The notes beneath the pieces are model-generated. The model searched no databases. It worked only from the letters and a program-made list of their open reading frames with translations, and had not been told where the DNA came from. 64,000 nucleotides of DNA, taken from the NCBI GenBank assembly GCA_037501455.1, contig CM074862.1:57319501-57383500 (forward strand), read 5' to 3'. Shown here piece by piece: positions 1 through 12,965 of this stretch. The position numbers and the translations under genes were made by a program. The stretch is from Lantana camara (taxonomy: Eukaryota; Streptophyta; Magnoliopsida; Lamiales; Verbenaceae). Numbering within the stretch: the first letter of the stretch is position 1; every line of letters starts with the position of its first letter.

Positions 1-276
1 ATTTAATTAAGTACTTACGTGAATATTTGATGTTTATTAAATTCTTATGTGGAAATTTGATAATTATTTGATTTAAGAATGAATTCGTTTTGAACGTTTA
101 AACCCTCTACGCTTGAAATTTTGCCCTATTCGTGTCCGATTTCAATTCTGTTTCTTGCGAATTTTTGATATGCGTGAATTACTTGAGTTATGAACTTGAC
201 TATATGTTCATTTTATATTTTGTAATTTGTTTGGTTTGTCTTTTCATTTTAATTTTGGAGACGGAACCTAAAGGAG

Positions 277-348
277 GCTAAAGAGCATTTAGCGCCCCTT
301 GGGTTCCGGGAAGCACAAATTGAGCTCGGGAATTCGGATTCGAATTCC
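277..348 (+). promoter_or_regulatory. Paired U3 dyads in LTR K
   Basis: Two inverted repeats lie about 35 bp apart. The first is GCTAAA-GAGCA-TTTAGC (277-293). The second is GGAATTCGGATTCGAATTCC (329-348), a perfect 8-bp dyad around GATT. Equivalent pairs sit at the same LTR position in B, M and H, so a shared cis element upstream of transcription start is inferred. Confidence 0.5.
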
Positions 349-704
349 GTCACCTCCGTTGAACTTGTATCCTTGATTCGGGTTCAATAAACATAGCCTC
401 ATATTTTTCTAAGCTCATTTAGACCTCCGAAATTTAACCGAAACAAGCCTCGTATGCCATTTTAGACCTTTGCCCACTCTTTTATTCATAACTTTTGATA
501 TATTTGACCAAATTAAATAAACCTTGGCCCCACATACTCCTAACATACTCCTCTATCAGCCATAAGCCCCTCATTTAATTCCAACCTTGGAGAGAAGAGA
601 GAAATAGCTGCTCAAAACCGAGACCAAGAAGGAAGCAAAATTATACTATTCACCTTCCAACCTTTTGATCTCAAATCCTCATCAAATCCTTCCATTTTCA
701 AAAG

Positions 705-2517
705 GTAAGCTTGGAATTTGTTTCTCCATCTTCTCTTCTTTGTTTAGATACCTTATTTGCTCAATTTGGTGGTGATTTGATCAAGATATGAATATTTCTA
801 TGAATAGTAAGGGTTTTGCCAATTTTGAAATTATAGCTTGATCTCTTGGTGTTTTGTTGGAGTTTTTGCATCCTAATTGATCTTATGACATTATAATATA
901 AGTGTATGGTCTGATTTTGCATGAGAATCTAGGAATCTTTAGGTTTCAATTTGGGTTTTTGGCATAAACTTGAAGATATGTATATCTCTTACATTCCTTC
1001 ACTTGAATCTTGATGTTTAGCTTCGATTTTGACATGGATTGAGTGAATATATGACATATTATGATCCTAATATGTTCTATCTTGAGTTTGTATGAATTTG
1101 GATGAGTTTTGGAGAGTTTTGGGGCTGAAAATTCGAGTTTTTTTGGCTTCCGACTCAAATCCACGGGGGTGGATTTTCCCTTTGAAAAAAATCCGCCGGG
1201 GTGGATTTGAGTCAGAAACTCCTGGAAAATCCATGGGGGTGGATTTTCCCTTTGAAAAAAATCCACCGGGGTGGATTTAGGTCAGTGGCTCCTTTTGCCC
1301 CAAACTTTGGTTTTCTTGTTTTGTTTTGCTTTCTTTTCGCTTTCCCAACCCTAATTTGATCCCCATGCTTCTTATAACATGTTATATTGTGCGTTAAGAT
1401 TTATGTTATGAATTTATAGTTCGTTTTACATCCTTGTTTATGATATGTGAGTTCATATGCAATGTGTGACCTTATATGACCTAAACATGAATTCATCTCA
1501 TTTCATTTGCATCATTTACACGCATGTGCATTTGCCGAGCGTTTATGTGGTACATTTTGAGTCTAAGATTATCCCTTGTTATTTGTTTTGTGTAGTTGAC
1601 CCTCCCGTTAATGACGAGGTTGTCCCTTAGGCGTCCGGTTCGCTTTCTTTTGTCACCGCTACGCGTTCGGAAGGTGAGGTTTTATTCTTTTAGATATTAT
1701 GACCTAAAACCCTAAATATTTTTAATCCCGCATGCGATTTATGTATACTATATGTTAAATATATGTATGGTATGTACTTTGAAGACTTGTTCTCTTTGTT
1801 ATAAGTTTTTGAAAACGATTTGTATAAGTATATAAACTATTTTACATTTGTTTTGAAATCCTTTCGTTAAGTGTGAGTGTGTAAGCGAGCTTTGAACTTT
1901 GAAAGAGAAGTTTACGAAAATTATGAATTTTGAATTATGATTTGGGCCCGGAGAGTGGCATGGTATCTCGAGACGGCCGAAGGGTCACCGGGCTCTTCCA
2001 TCAACACTTTCCTTTGAGAGTCTCGCCTAACCTTAGGAGGTTGAGGAAGGGCGTTTCTCTTGAGCCGGTGGATTCAACCGCCGAAGGTTTCATGGAAGTA
2101 ATTAACCTTGTTTCGTGTGAATTTGACTGATAGTTAGGGCTGTCAACCCTTCTGTCACCCGGAGAAAGATGGTTTATGAATTTTGCTTTGATTATGTCTT
2201 TGTTTGTAGGAGTTGGAAGTATAACTCGTACTCGCCGAGTTGTTTGAATTCGTATGATTTATGAAACGGGAATGGATTCTTAAATACTTAAAATTTGTGA
2301 TTTTGGCCTATGGCCCTTACTTCTTTTCATTATATATAGTTATTATCACGGGAAATGATTTAGTTTGCAAAAACCATCCCCGGTTCATGGATCCTTTTAT
2401 GATTTTGATTAAATGCTTTGCTATATATGTATTATGAGTGTGTGTGTAGCCCCCTCACTGGTTGTTAGGACTAACCCTCGTGGTTTTCCCTTTTTTTTTC
2501 CTATCTTTGAGTTGCAG
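705..2517 (+). other. Predicted LTR intron in K
   Basis: The donor-like site is AAAG/GTAAGC at 704/705. The acceptor is a T-rich tract ending GAGTTGCAG/GTACC at 2517. A CTAAC branch-point match near 2471-2475 lies in the 3' arm of a weak hairpin, GGTTGTTAGGACTAACC (2460-2476, 5-bp stem with one G-U). The predicted intron is 1813 nt. It is inferred from consensus and from conservation in sister LTRs; no RNA evidence is available. Confidence 0.45.
1157..1278 (+). repeat. Four 20-bp palindromes in LTR K
   Basis: Copies at 1157, 1189, 1227 and 1259 follow AAATCCACGGGGGTGGATTT, an 8-bp inverted repeat with small changes. They form two 70-bp tandem units, each pair joined by a TCCCTTTGAAAA spacer. 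The array lies in the predicted intron where sister LTRs carry CACGGCCGTG-type palindromes of different sequence. Confidence 0.8.
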
Positions 2518-2826
2518 GTACCGTGGGAGTCGAGTTAGGCGGCAAGTTGTCTTCTTGTCTTACTTGTTTCATAGCTCGAGTCATCTTTATTACATTCGTA
2601 GTGGTTTATGTCTTATGTTTATGAAATTTATTTTCCGAATACTTTGATACTTGAAATATTTTGGCCCGGGAAGGGCATTGTAAATTTGTAGTTGGAAATA
2701 TTATGCTCTTATGACTATGTGATATGTATATATATGATCTTGGGGAATTTTGGTATGAATTGCTTTTATCGCTTCCGCTATACCATGAACTGTTTTGTGC
2801 TCTGAATGAGGGTTAGGCCGCCTAGC

Positions 2827-2831
2827 TAGAG
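2827..2831. repeat. Target-site duplication of M, left copy (TAGAG)
   Basis: TAGAG directly precedes the TG of M's left LTR and is repeated exactly at 13896-13900. This proves that M's ends are intact and that it inserted into LTR K. Confidence 0.95.
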
Positions 2832-3252
2832 TGTAGCACCCCGCACGTGAGGCACCACATCCCCCGCACTATGGCCCAACACGAGTAACGAAACAGTAAA
2901 TCCGCACCCGTATCAAACCATAGCGAACGGGAGACAAACATAAAAACCTTCCTAAGCCAGGCGGAGCTAGACCCTGTAAAGAAACCAATCAACAAAATAT
3001 ATTGCATAGAAAACCAATTTCAATCATACAAACCATAAATAGAATTTGGGCTCTTCAGGCCTCTTTTTAAAACATAGCAAATCCCAATAAAATCAATTCA
3101 ATAATAATTTCATAAATATTCAAGTTCGGGATACTAAGGAATCGAATCATACATAAATCTAATACATGAATGAGTGCAGAGACTCTTCTAACTAACTCGA
3201 CCACATAAAGACTCCGATTACCTCCGCCTAGCTCGAATCTCCAAAGCCAAAC

Positions 3253-5916
3253 CTGCACACTAAAGTGTTGGGGAGGGAGAGGGTCAGTCTCTAGAAGACT
3301 GAGTGAGCAGGAGCGATACATATATATATAAAACAGGCACATGCAAGTCATAAATCCCGAGCAAGGTTTTATTTGAAATTAGTTCCCAAAAAGGGCAAGA
3401 AAATAGATAAACAATGCTCGACTTTTACGACTAATTCATATTAAATTCATTACATTCATAAATCATACATAAATATAAGGCTCGGCGAGTGAGCGTGCAC
3501 AATCTCCAACCAAACTCCGACCGTGTACGACAAATATCAGTAATAAGTTGATTAGGTGTTCATGCGATATATCATAATACACACAATTCATATATCAAAT
3601 CCTAAATCATATTCGTTTGGGCAATCCGTTTCCCGGCCTTCCCGCACGGTGCCTATCAATCATAACATATTCATAATCATAAGTATAAATCATATCATAA
3701 TCAACCTTCTTCCTCCGGGTGGTGGACGGGTTAGCAAGACCCGGCCACCCAATCAATGACCAATGGGGTTACATGAATTCCCCAATTGGCACTCAGCTCC
3801 CATTCCCCGCTAAAACTCCTAGCGAGGGCCGGTATCACCGTATATAAGTTGGGACTAGTATATGGGATCCCCGTCAGCCCTTGCTTCCTCGGTTAGCCAC
3901 ATATACTAAGTCCCGGGGCCCGTTAAGTAATAAGTAATAAATGTGTCTCGCCAAAACATAACAATCATAAGTACATATCATAATTCATAAATCATTTGAA
4001 AAGGGTTTACTCGATCAATACATACTATAAGAAATCATACCTTACCGTGTAATTCGGCATATGCTATATACGTACCTCTCCGTGTCATCCGAATCCGTAG
4101 CTAGCATGAAGACACACGGTTTGGAGCATAGCCTCATTACAAAATCATTTTTAAGCTTATATATGCTCGTACGTATAATTCAGAAGAATTTACTCGATAA
4201 CTTCATTTGAAAACCGTATATATATAATCATAAGGTTTTGGCCAAAGCTTTTCACATAAGGGTTGTAGGGTTTGTTACATAGCTAAAACGAAAACCACCC
4301 TCACCTGAACCGTGAAGTTACAAGGATCGAGCACCAAGTGCCTGAACGATCAAAAGCTCTCCACCCTGGAGATAAACTGTACAAAAGACCACAAGACGTG
4401 CTCGTGAGACTCAAGACTCTAAATGAACCATATATGACGCACGGCAATGCTCACACATGATATGAAGACATAAAGATCATATTAAGTCATGAAAATCATA
4501 TAACCCATTCATTCACTTATTCAATCATAGATCATTCAATTCATAACTCCATTCAATTTATTCAAGAACTCAAATAGGAGCATAGACATATTCAAGCTCT
4601 TCCATAATGCTACCACATACTTCATATTACATAACATAGCATATATCCAAGGTTTGACAACAAGAAGAAGTCTTATATATAGAAAATAAGTGATGCGATT
4701 CATAAGCGATATACAAACAAACATAAACGGCATCAAGTAAAAGCATGCCTATAACACATCCAAAAGCCATGAAATTAAACCACAATACTCCTAACACATA
4801 GTAAAACAAGTCCATAGTTCAACACAAAAGGAGATAAAGCCATTAAGGAGGTGAAATAAATCCAAAACCGAAAAGGAAGCAACAAAGACTGCACATGGGA
4901 AGTGACACGGGGGTGTCACCAACCCTAGCCCAACTGAGCCACGGGCGTGGCTCAGTACAGAGATGCCCAGAAGGTGTGACACGCCCGTGTCTCCCTCTTA
5001 TGAGTAAATGAGACACGGGGGTGTCACGGTACAGAACCAAACCACTCGAACAATTTTACCGGCAAAACTGAACTCATACAAAATCAATCCAAAGGCATAC
5101 CAAATGAACTCCAAATGCTCTGAAACTTAATATACAACATATTTGGCATGTTATGAACATTTTTCATTTAGAGTGTAAAGGCTAAATCACACGTTAAGAT
5201 CATCGAATCCATGCAACAAAACTGGGTCGCTACAATCGGACATATGAACCCTAATGATTCTATCATGCCTTGATCAAGTACTTAGGGCTTGAATTTGGAT
5301 CTGAAACTTTGGGGAATGCATGCTAACATACTAAAAAACTAATATACATCATATATATGCAAAATGGTACAATTTAAAGCACATTAGGGTGACCAACAAC
5401 CACACAATTGCAACAGCAACCAATCTGTCATGGAGCATGCATAAAACAGGCCATGTATTTCGGTTTTGAGGCTTCAAATGGAACCAAATAATTAAAGCAT
5501 GAATGTTAACATGTAGAGCAATAAGTGTACATCAACTCCATGCATTTTCACACGAATTGAAGGCCATATGATCAAGCTACAACACATAAATTCACACAGC
5601 AGTTCAAAAACAGGGGAATCAATTAGATCATCAAGTTTGGAGCTCCATATCTCAAAATTTCATAAAAGGAGCAAGAGATGAAATCCTCCTAACATCATAT
5701 ACTATCAGTTAGGAAAGAAATAAGCCAAGAAACAAGTTCATATGATCACATATAAGCAAGAAATTCAGCCACACAAACATATAGGTCACAAGAACAAAAA
5801 TCCCTAAAAGTTCATACCAATCTCATAATTCAAACCCTAATCAAATCTGATCCAAATCATGTTTTAAATAGATGAAATCAAGCATAATTGAGTAGAGAAG
5901 ACATAAATATTCATAC
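3253..5916 (-). other. Predicted LTR intron in M 3' LTR
   Basis: Minus-strand donor CAAG/GTATGA (intron starts 5916) and acceptor GTGTGCAG/GTTTGG (intron ends 3253). About 30 nt upstream of the acceptor is the hairpin CAGTCT-TCTAG-AGACTG (3285-3301), a perfect 6-bp stem whose 3' arm runs into the branch-point match CTGAC. The intron is 2664 nt. Inferred from consensus and conservation. Confidence 0.45.
4904..5025 (-). repeat. CACGG-type palindrome array, M 3' LTR
   Basis: Four palindromes: GACACGGGGGTGTC (4904-4917), GAGCCACGGGCGTGGCTC (4936-4953), GACACGCCCGTGTC (4978-4991) and GACACGGGGGTGTC (5012-5025). Each is an inverted repeat of CACG/CGTG or CAC/GTG arms around a G/C centre. Confidence 0.85.
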
Positions 5917-6281
5917 CTTGAAGTTTTGGTGAAGGAAGATGGTGATTTGAGCTCCAAAATCACAAAGGGCCAAGGGTTTTCTTCCTTTCTTCTCTTCTCC
6001 CTTCTCTCGATCAGTTGCAGCTGGAAATGGAGGCATATGGTTCGGTTTTCAGAGCTAAAGAGGAGAGAAAGGGCTTAACTCAAGGTAGGTAAGTCATGGT
6101 TAAGGTATGGTTAAGTTAAGGGGTGTTATGGGGTCCCACCATGAAGACTAGTCAACGAAAGTAGTTCTTCTTGCACGAGTTGCTCGTTACGGTTGGATTT
6201 CGGAGGTCTTAATGATCTCAAAAAGGTATGAGGCTGGTTCCATTGTCTCCGGATCGTCGATACGAAGGCAACGGAGTTGAC

Positions 6282-6353
6282 GGAATTCGAATCCGAATTC
6301 CCGAGCTCAAGATATCACGCACGGAACCAAGGGTGCGCTAATTGCTCGTTAGC
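6282..6353 (-). promoter_or_regulatory. Paired U3 dyads, M 3' LTR
   Basis: A perfect 8-bp dyad, GGAATTCGAATCCGAATTCC (6282-6301), and GCTAA-TTGCTCG-TTAGC (6337-6353). The matching pair in the 5' LTR is at 13331-13402. It is homologous in place to the pairs in K, B and H. Confidence 0.5.
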
Positions 6354-6846
6354 CCCCGATTTGGTTCCTCAATCAAAATTAAATTCATAAACACGTCAAG
6401 TGAATCCGAAAACATAAACCGAGCATATATACATGTTCATAACACACATATTTACGACATATTAAAGTTTCACGCCAATCAGATACCATTACATATATGA
6501 ACGAAGCACAAATAGCACACTCATGCGCATGAACGAATTCATATTGTTATAAATAATTTACTAAAACTTAAATTCCATATTAAATAATTTTAAAGCCAAC
6601 TTATAACATGTGCAAATTAATTATCGAAATTACCGAAATAGTTAAGGTAACACAAAACCTTAATTTAAGAAATTAAACACTAAATATCAAAGTGAAATAA
6701 AATGAATTAAATTAAAATAGAAATAGTTTATAGTTTGAATCAAATATAAGCATTTATAAACAATTAATCATATAATTAAATAATTAAATTGCGCAATTTA
6801 TAAACAATTACATCACATTATTATTACTGAAAACTGGGGCGTTACA

Positions 6847-6860
6847 ATCTCTCCCCCTTA
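6847..6860 (-). promoter_or_regulatory. Polypurine tract of M
   Basis: The minus strand reads TAAGGGGGAGAGAT directly before the TGTAAC of the 3' LTR. This is a clear plus-strand DNA priming site. Confidence 0.85.
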
Positions 6861-9859
6861 AAAAGAATCCGTCCTCGGATTCAAAGTACGCTTGAAAACA
6901 AACAATGAGAGATTCCCCGTCTCTCACAAGCAACAAGGAGAGAGCCCCGTCTCTCGAACAGCAATGAGAGAACCCCGTCTCTCCAACAACAATGAGAGAA
7001 CCCCGTCTCTCGCAAGCAAAGAGAGTACCCCGTCTCCCAAACAAAGATAAGAGAATCCCCGTCTCTTAACCGAAAATAAAGCAAGGAAGTCTCCAATACT
7101 TCCAAGCAACTCACGCAAAACCAAATTTAAAATCACGTAAGGCACCCAAAGCAAGTAATAAATGTCGCCCACATTGATATTCAATTACTCCAAGTAATTT
7201 AACACAGTGCAGAACAAAGCACTTAACATAAAATTTATAAAAGTTAATTTTTGCATGGATGCATGTATCATGAATGCTATAGGTACCGTTCACCGTAGTT
7301 GCATAATTCAGAACGGTAAGTTTCGTTGTCCAAAGCGTGGTCTGCCCCGAAAGTGAATTCAATGCGCGACTCGTCTTTAAGCGCTTCAAGGTACCCCAAC
7401 CAAGCAATTGATAGATCCTCTAAGGATTTCATTCTTTATTCCCTTCTAACTTGTCCTGCTTCCAATCTTCTTCGATCTTTCGTCATTTCCCATAATCTTC
7501 TTTCAATCAAACCAACTCTTAATAATTAACTGAGCTTGACCTCCCTGGATCCCCTTGATCGTCCGTCCCGAACTCAGGTCTGTAGTTATTACCTTTACCA
7601 TATCGAAGTCCAACATATCCCCGAGGATAACCACTCTAAACAACCTTGATGATTCAATCCCGACCTTAAGATGCATGCTATACAAATTTCTTTCTTTCTT
7701 CCATTCGATTGACCCCTTTTCACTCCCTTTAACTCCTTAGGGTGAAGTTTAGTATTTGGTCCCTAAAATTCCTTGACCGAAGAGAAGATGTTCTTGATGA
7801 TTTTTGAAGTTTGATTTGAATCTTCCTAATGTTCATCCTTGTCAATTCTGACTTAGGAGTATCCAGAAGCTCCCTTATAATTCTGTTATCCCCAGATCCA
7901 TGTTCTATACATAGGGATATTCTCGAAGCCATTTCCGTCATACCTACTGAGGGACTCCAACCCGAATAGAGTAACTTAACTCTCCTCTTAACAACTTAAC
8001 CCTTCAAGCCACCTTAGTTATCTCTGATCATCACTAATAGGATTCCCAGGTCTTCCTTAATTTACAATTTCATTATTCTCACTAAAATATTTCTTCAAGC
8101 ATCCTTTCAATCGTCAATTTGTTCCTCGGTCGTGCTCTCCCCCTTAAATTTCTGTTGTCCCGGGTTGACTCCATCGATTCTTCTCTTACCCAAACTCTTG
8201 ATGAGTAAATCCCATTAGGTGGAGTTTTACTGATGTAGAAATCAAAGATGTGGCCTTTCAACTCCTTCCCTAGTTCTCTTGATGTCCGAAACTCCTTTCT
8301 TAATCTTGTCTGGAACTCTGGTTTCACTTCTCCTTCTGAATTCTCGTTTCCGTGAACCTATCCCTTAATGGGAGTTCTTATTTCCCAAATTCACCTTCCT
8401 TCTAATGTCATCCTATTATTCCTCTTCCTCATAACTCAGATGCAGCTCGATTGAACTGATACTTGATAGTTGAGACGAAAGGACTTCCTATCGAGTAAAT
8501 ACTAAAATGCATGTTGGGTTAAAATGACAATGCATGGGTCACGTTTACATCACGTAGTTATACAACACCTTAGCATAACAAAACCAATTAGAAATGCACG
8601 GATAAACATAAGGTGAAAAGAATAAACAATTAATGCAAAATATGATGCACATGCTATGAATGTTTTGGAACCTGTCACCGATGTGGGAAGTTATTAGCTC
8701 GGTAGCTTTCCTTGTTCTTCCGATCCCAAGGTCACTTTGACTTGGTGATTATCCCTTGCCTTTCCCACGGTCTTCAAGTTTTCCATGAGTCCATCACTTG
8801 TATCTTCCACTATCCGAGATTGCAATTCCTTAATCCTTAATTCTTCCACGTCCCCGAGTTAATATCCAAACTTCTTCTCGAAATTCGACCTTTACTTCTA
8901 ATCATCACCTCAGTCAAGAATTCCGCGCTTATCCTTTGTGGATTCAATTCACCTCCAATTGCTTATACTTGAGCGCATGATTTCCTTTCTTTCCGTTTCC
9001 ATTTGTTGCTCCATATCTTCCGATTTAACCTCACAACATGACAATTCAGCTTGGATTTGGAAAAATGAACTCAAATCCTGTTCTCCATATCGCCACCTTC
9101 CCTCTATTTGCGTTTACCCAAATGCTTATCTTCTAGAACCCGACTTCTAATCACTAGGTTTAGTTCGAAGTCCTTCTTTGTAGACCCTTGATGCATAACC
9201 TCTACCGGACCCCTGTTATCTCTACTCCTCTTAATTACTAGTACCTCTTCCATGATCCAAATCCGGGACCAATATATCTTCAAGATTTTGTTCCCTTCAT
9301 TCCTTAGGTTGCAAGATCCTGTTGGATCCATTTAATGCACTTCAATTAGTGGATTCACATAAGTTATTCTTCTGAGTCACAACCATCCCTTGATTAACTC
9401 CTATTCCTATTCCCCCAAATGTTCCTCTGCTATTGCATCGCCAAGGTCGAACCTCCCATTCTGAATCCCAACCGTCAATTGCAACTCAGTCTACAAAGCC
9501 ACACAACTAGCATTCTTCACATTCCTCCCCGGGCATCCTTCCTATCTTCCGTGCTTCCGAAGGAATTGTAATAGATTGTTGGAATCATAGAACTTGGCCG
9601 TGGTTTGATATCATCTTTATAATCTATAAATCACAGCTTACTTCAAGAGTAGATGCATGCGATTAGTGCATGCTCATGACACATATTCAATACGAAAGAC
9701 AAGAATCCATATAAAATGCAACAAGTGATTCAACAAAATTCTTAAGGAAACCAAATTCCATATTCAAGATCGATGCAATGCACACATTCACAAGTTGTTC
9801 CTATGCCGTGCGACCTAACTGACTCAGACATGACACGAGAACACCGGTTTTGCAACCGG
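6861..9859 (-). mobile_element. Non-coding interior of M
   Basis: About 3 kb between PPT and PBS. In element orientation it is purine-rich and full of stops. Its short frames show no CCHC knuckle, DTG/DSG protease, YxDD RT or integrase motif. I cannot exclude very degraded gag-pol. The only obvious structure is the hairpin array at 6907-7067. Nothing else in this stretch could be assigned. Confidence 0.7.
6907..7067 (-). repeat. Six-unit hairpin array next to the M PPT
   Basis: Units start at 6907, 6937, 6966, 6994, 7021 and about 7049, a period of 27-30 bp. Each is a self-complementary core such as GAGAGATTCCCCGTCTCTC, in which GAGAG pairs with CTCTC around a CCCCG centre, followed by an A/C-rich spacer. 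Arms are conserved while spacers drift. It ends about 45 bp from the PPT. Confidence 0.85.
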
Positions 9860-9871
9860 GCTCTGATACCA
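9860..9871 (-). promoter_or_regulatory. Primer-binding site of M
   Basis: The minus strand reads TGGTATCAGAGC, 8 nt after the 5' LTR. It is complementary to the 3' end of initiator tRNA-Met, the usual primer for plant Gypsy and Copia elements. Confidence 0.93.
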
Positions 9872-10300
9872 CTTAAGGATGTAGCACCCCGCACGTGAGG
9901 CACCACATCCCCCGCACTATGGCCCAACACGAGTAACGAAACAGTAAATCCGCACCCGTATCAAACCATAGCGAACGGGAGACAAACATAAAAACCTTCC
10001 TAAGCCAGGCGGAGCTAGACCCTGTAAAGAAACCAATCAACAAAATATATTGCATAGAAAACCAATTTCAATCATACAAACCATAAATAGAATTTGGGCT
10101 CTTCAGGCCTCTTTTTAAAACATAGCAAATCCCAATAAAATCAATTCAATAATAATTTCATAAATATTCAAGTTCGGGATACTAAGGAATCGAATCATAC
10201 ATAAATCTAATACATGAATGAGTGCAGAGACTCTTCTAACTAACTCGACCACATAAAGACTCCGAATACCTCCGCCTAGCTCGAATCTCCAAAGCCAAAC

Positions 10301-12965
10301 CTGCACACTAAAGTGTTGGGGAGGGAGAGGGTCAGTCTCTAGAAGACTGAGTGAGCAGGAGCGATACATATATATATAAAACAGGCACATGCAAGTCATA
10401 AATCCCGAGCAAGGTTTTATTTGAAATTAGTTCCCAAAAAGGGCAAGAAAATAGATAAACAATGCTCGACTTTTACGACTAATTCATATTAAATTCATTA
10501 CATTCATAAATCATACATAAATATAAGGCTCGGCGAGTGAGCGTGCACAATCTCCAACCAAACTCCGACCGTGTACGACAAATATCAGTAATAAGTTGAT
10601 TAGGTGTTCATGCGATATATCATAATACACACAATTCATATATCAAATCCTAAATCATATTCGTTTGGGCAATCCGTTTCCCGGCCTTCCCGCACGGTGC
10701 CTATCAATCATAACATATTCATAATCATAAGTATAAATCATATCATAATCAACCTTCTTCCTCCGGGTGGTGGACGGGTTAGCAAGACCCGGCCACCCAA
10801 TCAATGACCAATGGGGTTACATGAATTCCCCAATTGGCACTCAGCTCCCATTCCCCGCTAAAACTCCTAGCGAGGGCCGGTATCACCGTATATAAGTTGG
10901 GACTAGTATATGGGATCCCCGTCAGCCCTTGCTTCCTCGGTTAGCCACATATACTAAGTCCCGGGGCCCGTTAAGTAATAAGTAATAAATGTGTCTCGCC
11001 AAAACATAACAATCATAAGTACATATCATAATTCATAAATCATTTGAAAAGGGTTTACTCGATCAATACATACTATAAGAAATCATACCTTACCGTGTAA
11101 TTCGGCATATGCTATATACGTACCTCTCCGTGTCATCCGAATCCGTAGCTAGCATGAAGACACACGGTTTGGAGCATAGCCTCATTACAAAATCATTTTT
11201 AAGCTTATATATGCTCGTACGTATAATTCAGAAGAATTTACTCGATAACTTCATTTGAAAACCGTATATATATAATCATAAGGTTTTGGCCAAAGCTTTT
11301 CACATAAAGGTTGTAGGGTTTGTTACATAGCTAAAACGAAAACCACCCTCACCTGAACCGTGAAGTTACAAGGATCGAGCACCAAGTGCCTGAACGATCA
11401 AAAGCTCTCCACCCTGGAGATAAACTGTACAAAAGACCACAAGACGTGCTCGTGAGACTCAAGACTCTAAATGAACCATATATGACGCACGGCAATGCTC
11501 ACACATGATATGAAGACATAAAGATCATATTAAGTCATGAAAATCATATAACCCATTCATTCACTTATTCAATCATAGATCATTCAATTCATAACTCCAT
11601 TCAATTTATTCAAGAACTCAAATAGGAGCATAGACATATTCAAGCTCTTCCATAATGCTACCACATACTTCATATTACATAACATAGCATATATCCAAGG
11701 TTTGACAACAAGAAGAAGTCTTATGATATAGAAAATAAGTGATGCGATTCATAAGCGATATACAAACACACATAAACGGCATCAAGTAAAAGCATGCCTA
11801 TAACACATCCAAAAGCCATGAAATTAAACCAAAATACTCCTAACACATAGTAAAACAAGTCCATAGTTCAACACAAAAGGAGATAAAGCCATTAAGGAGG
11901 TGAAATAAATCCAAAACCGAAAAGGAAGCAACAAAGACTGCACATGGGAAGTGACACGGGGGTGTCACCAACCCTAGCCCAACTGAGCCACGGGCGTGGC
12001 TCAGTACAGAGATGCCCAGAAGGTGTGACACGCCCGTGTCTCCCTCTTATGAGTAAATGAGACACGGGGGTGTCACGGTACAGAACCAAACCACTCGAAC
12101 AATTTTACCGGCAAAACTGAACTCATACAAAATCAATCCAAAGGCATACCAAATGAACTCCAAATTCTCTGAAACTTAATATACAACATATTTGGCATGT
12201 TATGAACATTTTTCATTTAGAGTGCAAAGGCTAAATCACACGTTAAGATCATCGAATCCATGCAACAAAACTGGGTCGCTACAATCGGACATATGAACCC
12301 TAATGATTCTATCATGCCTTGATCAAGTACTTAGGGCTTGAATTTGGATCTGAAACTTTGGGGAATGCATGCTAACATACTAAACAACTAATATACATCA
12401 TATATATGCAAAATGGTACAATTTAAAGCACATTAGGGTGACCAACAACCACACAATTGCAACAGCAACCAATCTGTCATGGAGCATGCATAAAACAGGC
12501 CATGTATTTCGGTTTTGAGGCTTCAAATGGAACCAAATAATTAAAGCATGAATGTTAACATGTAGAGCAATAAGTGTACATCAACTCCATGCATTTTCAC
12601 ACGAATTGAAGGCCATATGATCAAGCTACAACACATAAATTCACACAGCAGTTCAAAAACAGGGGAATCAATTAGATCATCAAGTTTGGAGCTCCATATC
12701 TCAAAATTTCATAAAAGGAGCAAGAGATGAAATCCTCCTAACATCATATACTATCAGTTAGGAAAGAAATAAGCCAAGAAAAAAGTTCATATGATCACAT
12801 ATAAGCAAGAAATTCAGCCACACAAACATATAGGTCACAAGAATAAAAATCCCTAAAAGTTCATACCAATCTCATAATTCAAACCCTAATCAAATCTGAT
12901 CCAAATCATGTTTTAAATAGATGAAATCAAGCATAATTGAGTAGAGAAGACATAAATATTCATAC
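10301..12965 (-). other. Predicted LTR intron in M 5' LTR
   Basis: Same signals as in the 3' LTR: donor CAAG/GTATGA at 12965, acceptor GTGCAG/GT at 10301 and hairpin at 10333-10349. In this copy the intron would lie in the 5' leader of M's RNA, upstream of the PBS. Confidence 0.45.
11953..12074 (-). repeat. CACGG-type palindrome array, M 5' LTR
   Basis: Exact counterparts of the four palindromes at 4904-5025, all unchanged between the two LTRs. Confidence 0.85.

Larger units (their letters stand above)
1..2831 (+). mobile_element. LTR K (Ty3/Gypsy, long-LTR family), left part
   Basis: Non-coding LTR sequence related to the LTRs of element B (37641-40693). Shared blocks in the same order are the U3 dyads (277-348), the donor-like site at 704/705, a GC-rich block near 1945-2170, the CCCCTCACTGG hairpin block near 2450 and GCAG/GTACC at 2517. 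The LTR start (TGTAAC) is just off the left edge. K is interrupted at 2832 by element M and resumes at 13896, ending GGTGCTACA at 14018. No PBS follows that end, so K is a solo LTR or the 3' LTR of an element outside the window. Short reading frames here are chance. Confidence 0.82.
2832..6846 (-). repeat. M 3' LTR
   Basis: On the minus strand it begins TGTAACGCCCCAG and ends GGGTGCTACA, with TG...CA termini. It is nearly identical to 9880-13895. It contains U3 dyads (6282-6353), a predicted intron (3253-5916), a palindrome array (4904-5025) and the branch-point hairpin (3285-3301). Confidence 0.95.

Noticed and set aside
6907..7067. CRISPR-like array (regular repeats with spacers)
   Set aside because: Units are only about 18 bp with 10-bp related spacers inside a plant retrotransposon, and arms vary. 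A hairpin tandem repeat explains it.
9860..9871. tRNA-like sequence at the TGGTATCAGAGC sites
   Set aside because: Only the 3' tRNA complement of 12 bases is present at each site. These are primer-binding sites, not tRNA genes.
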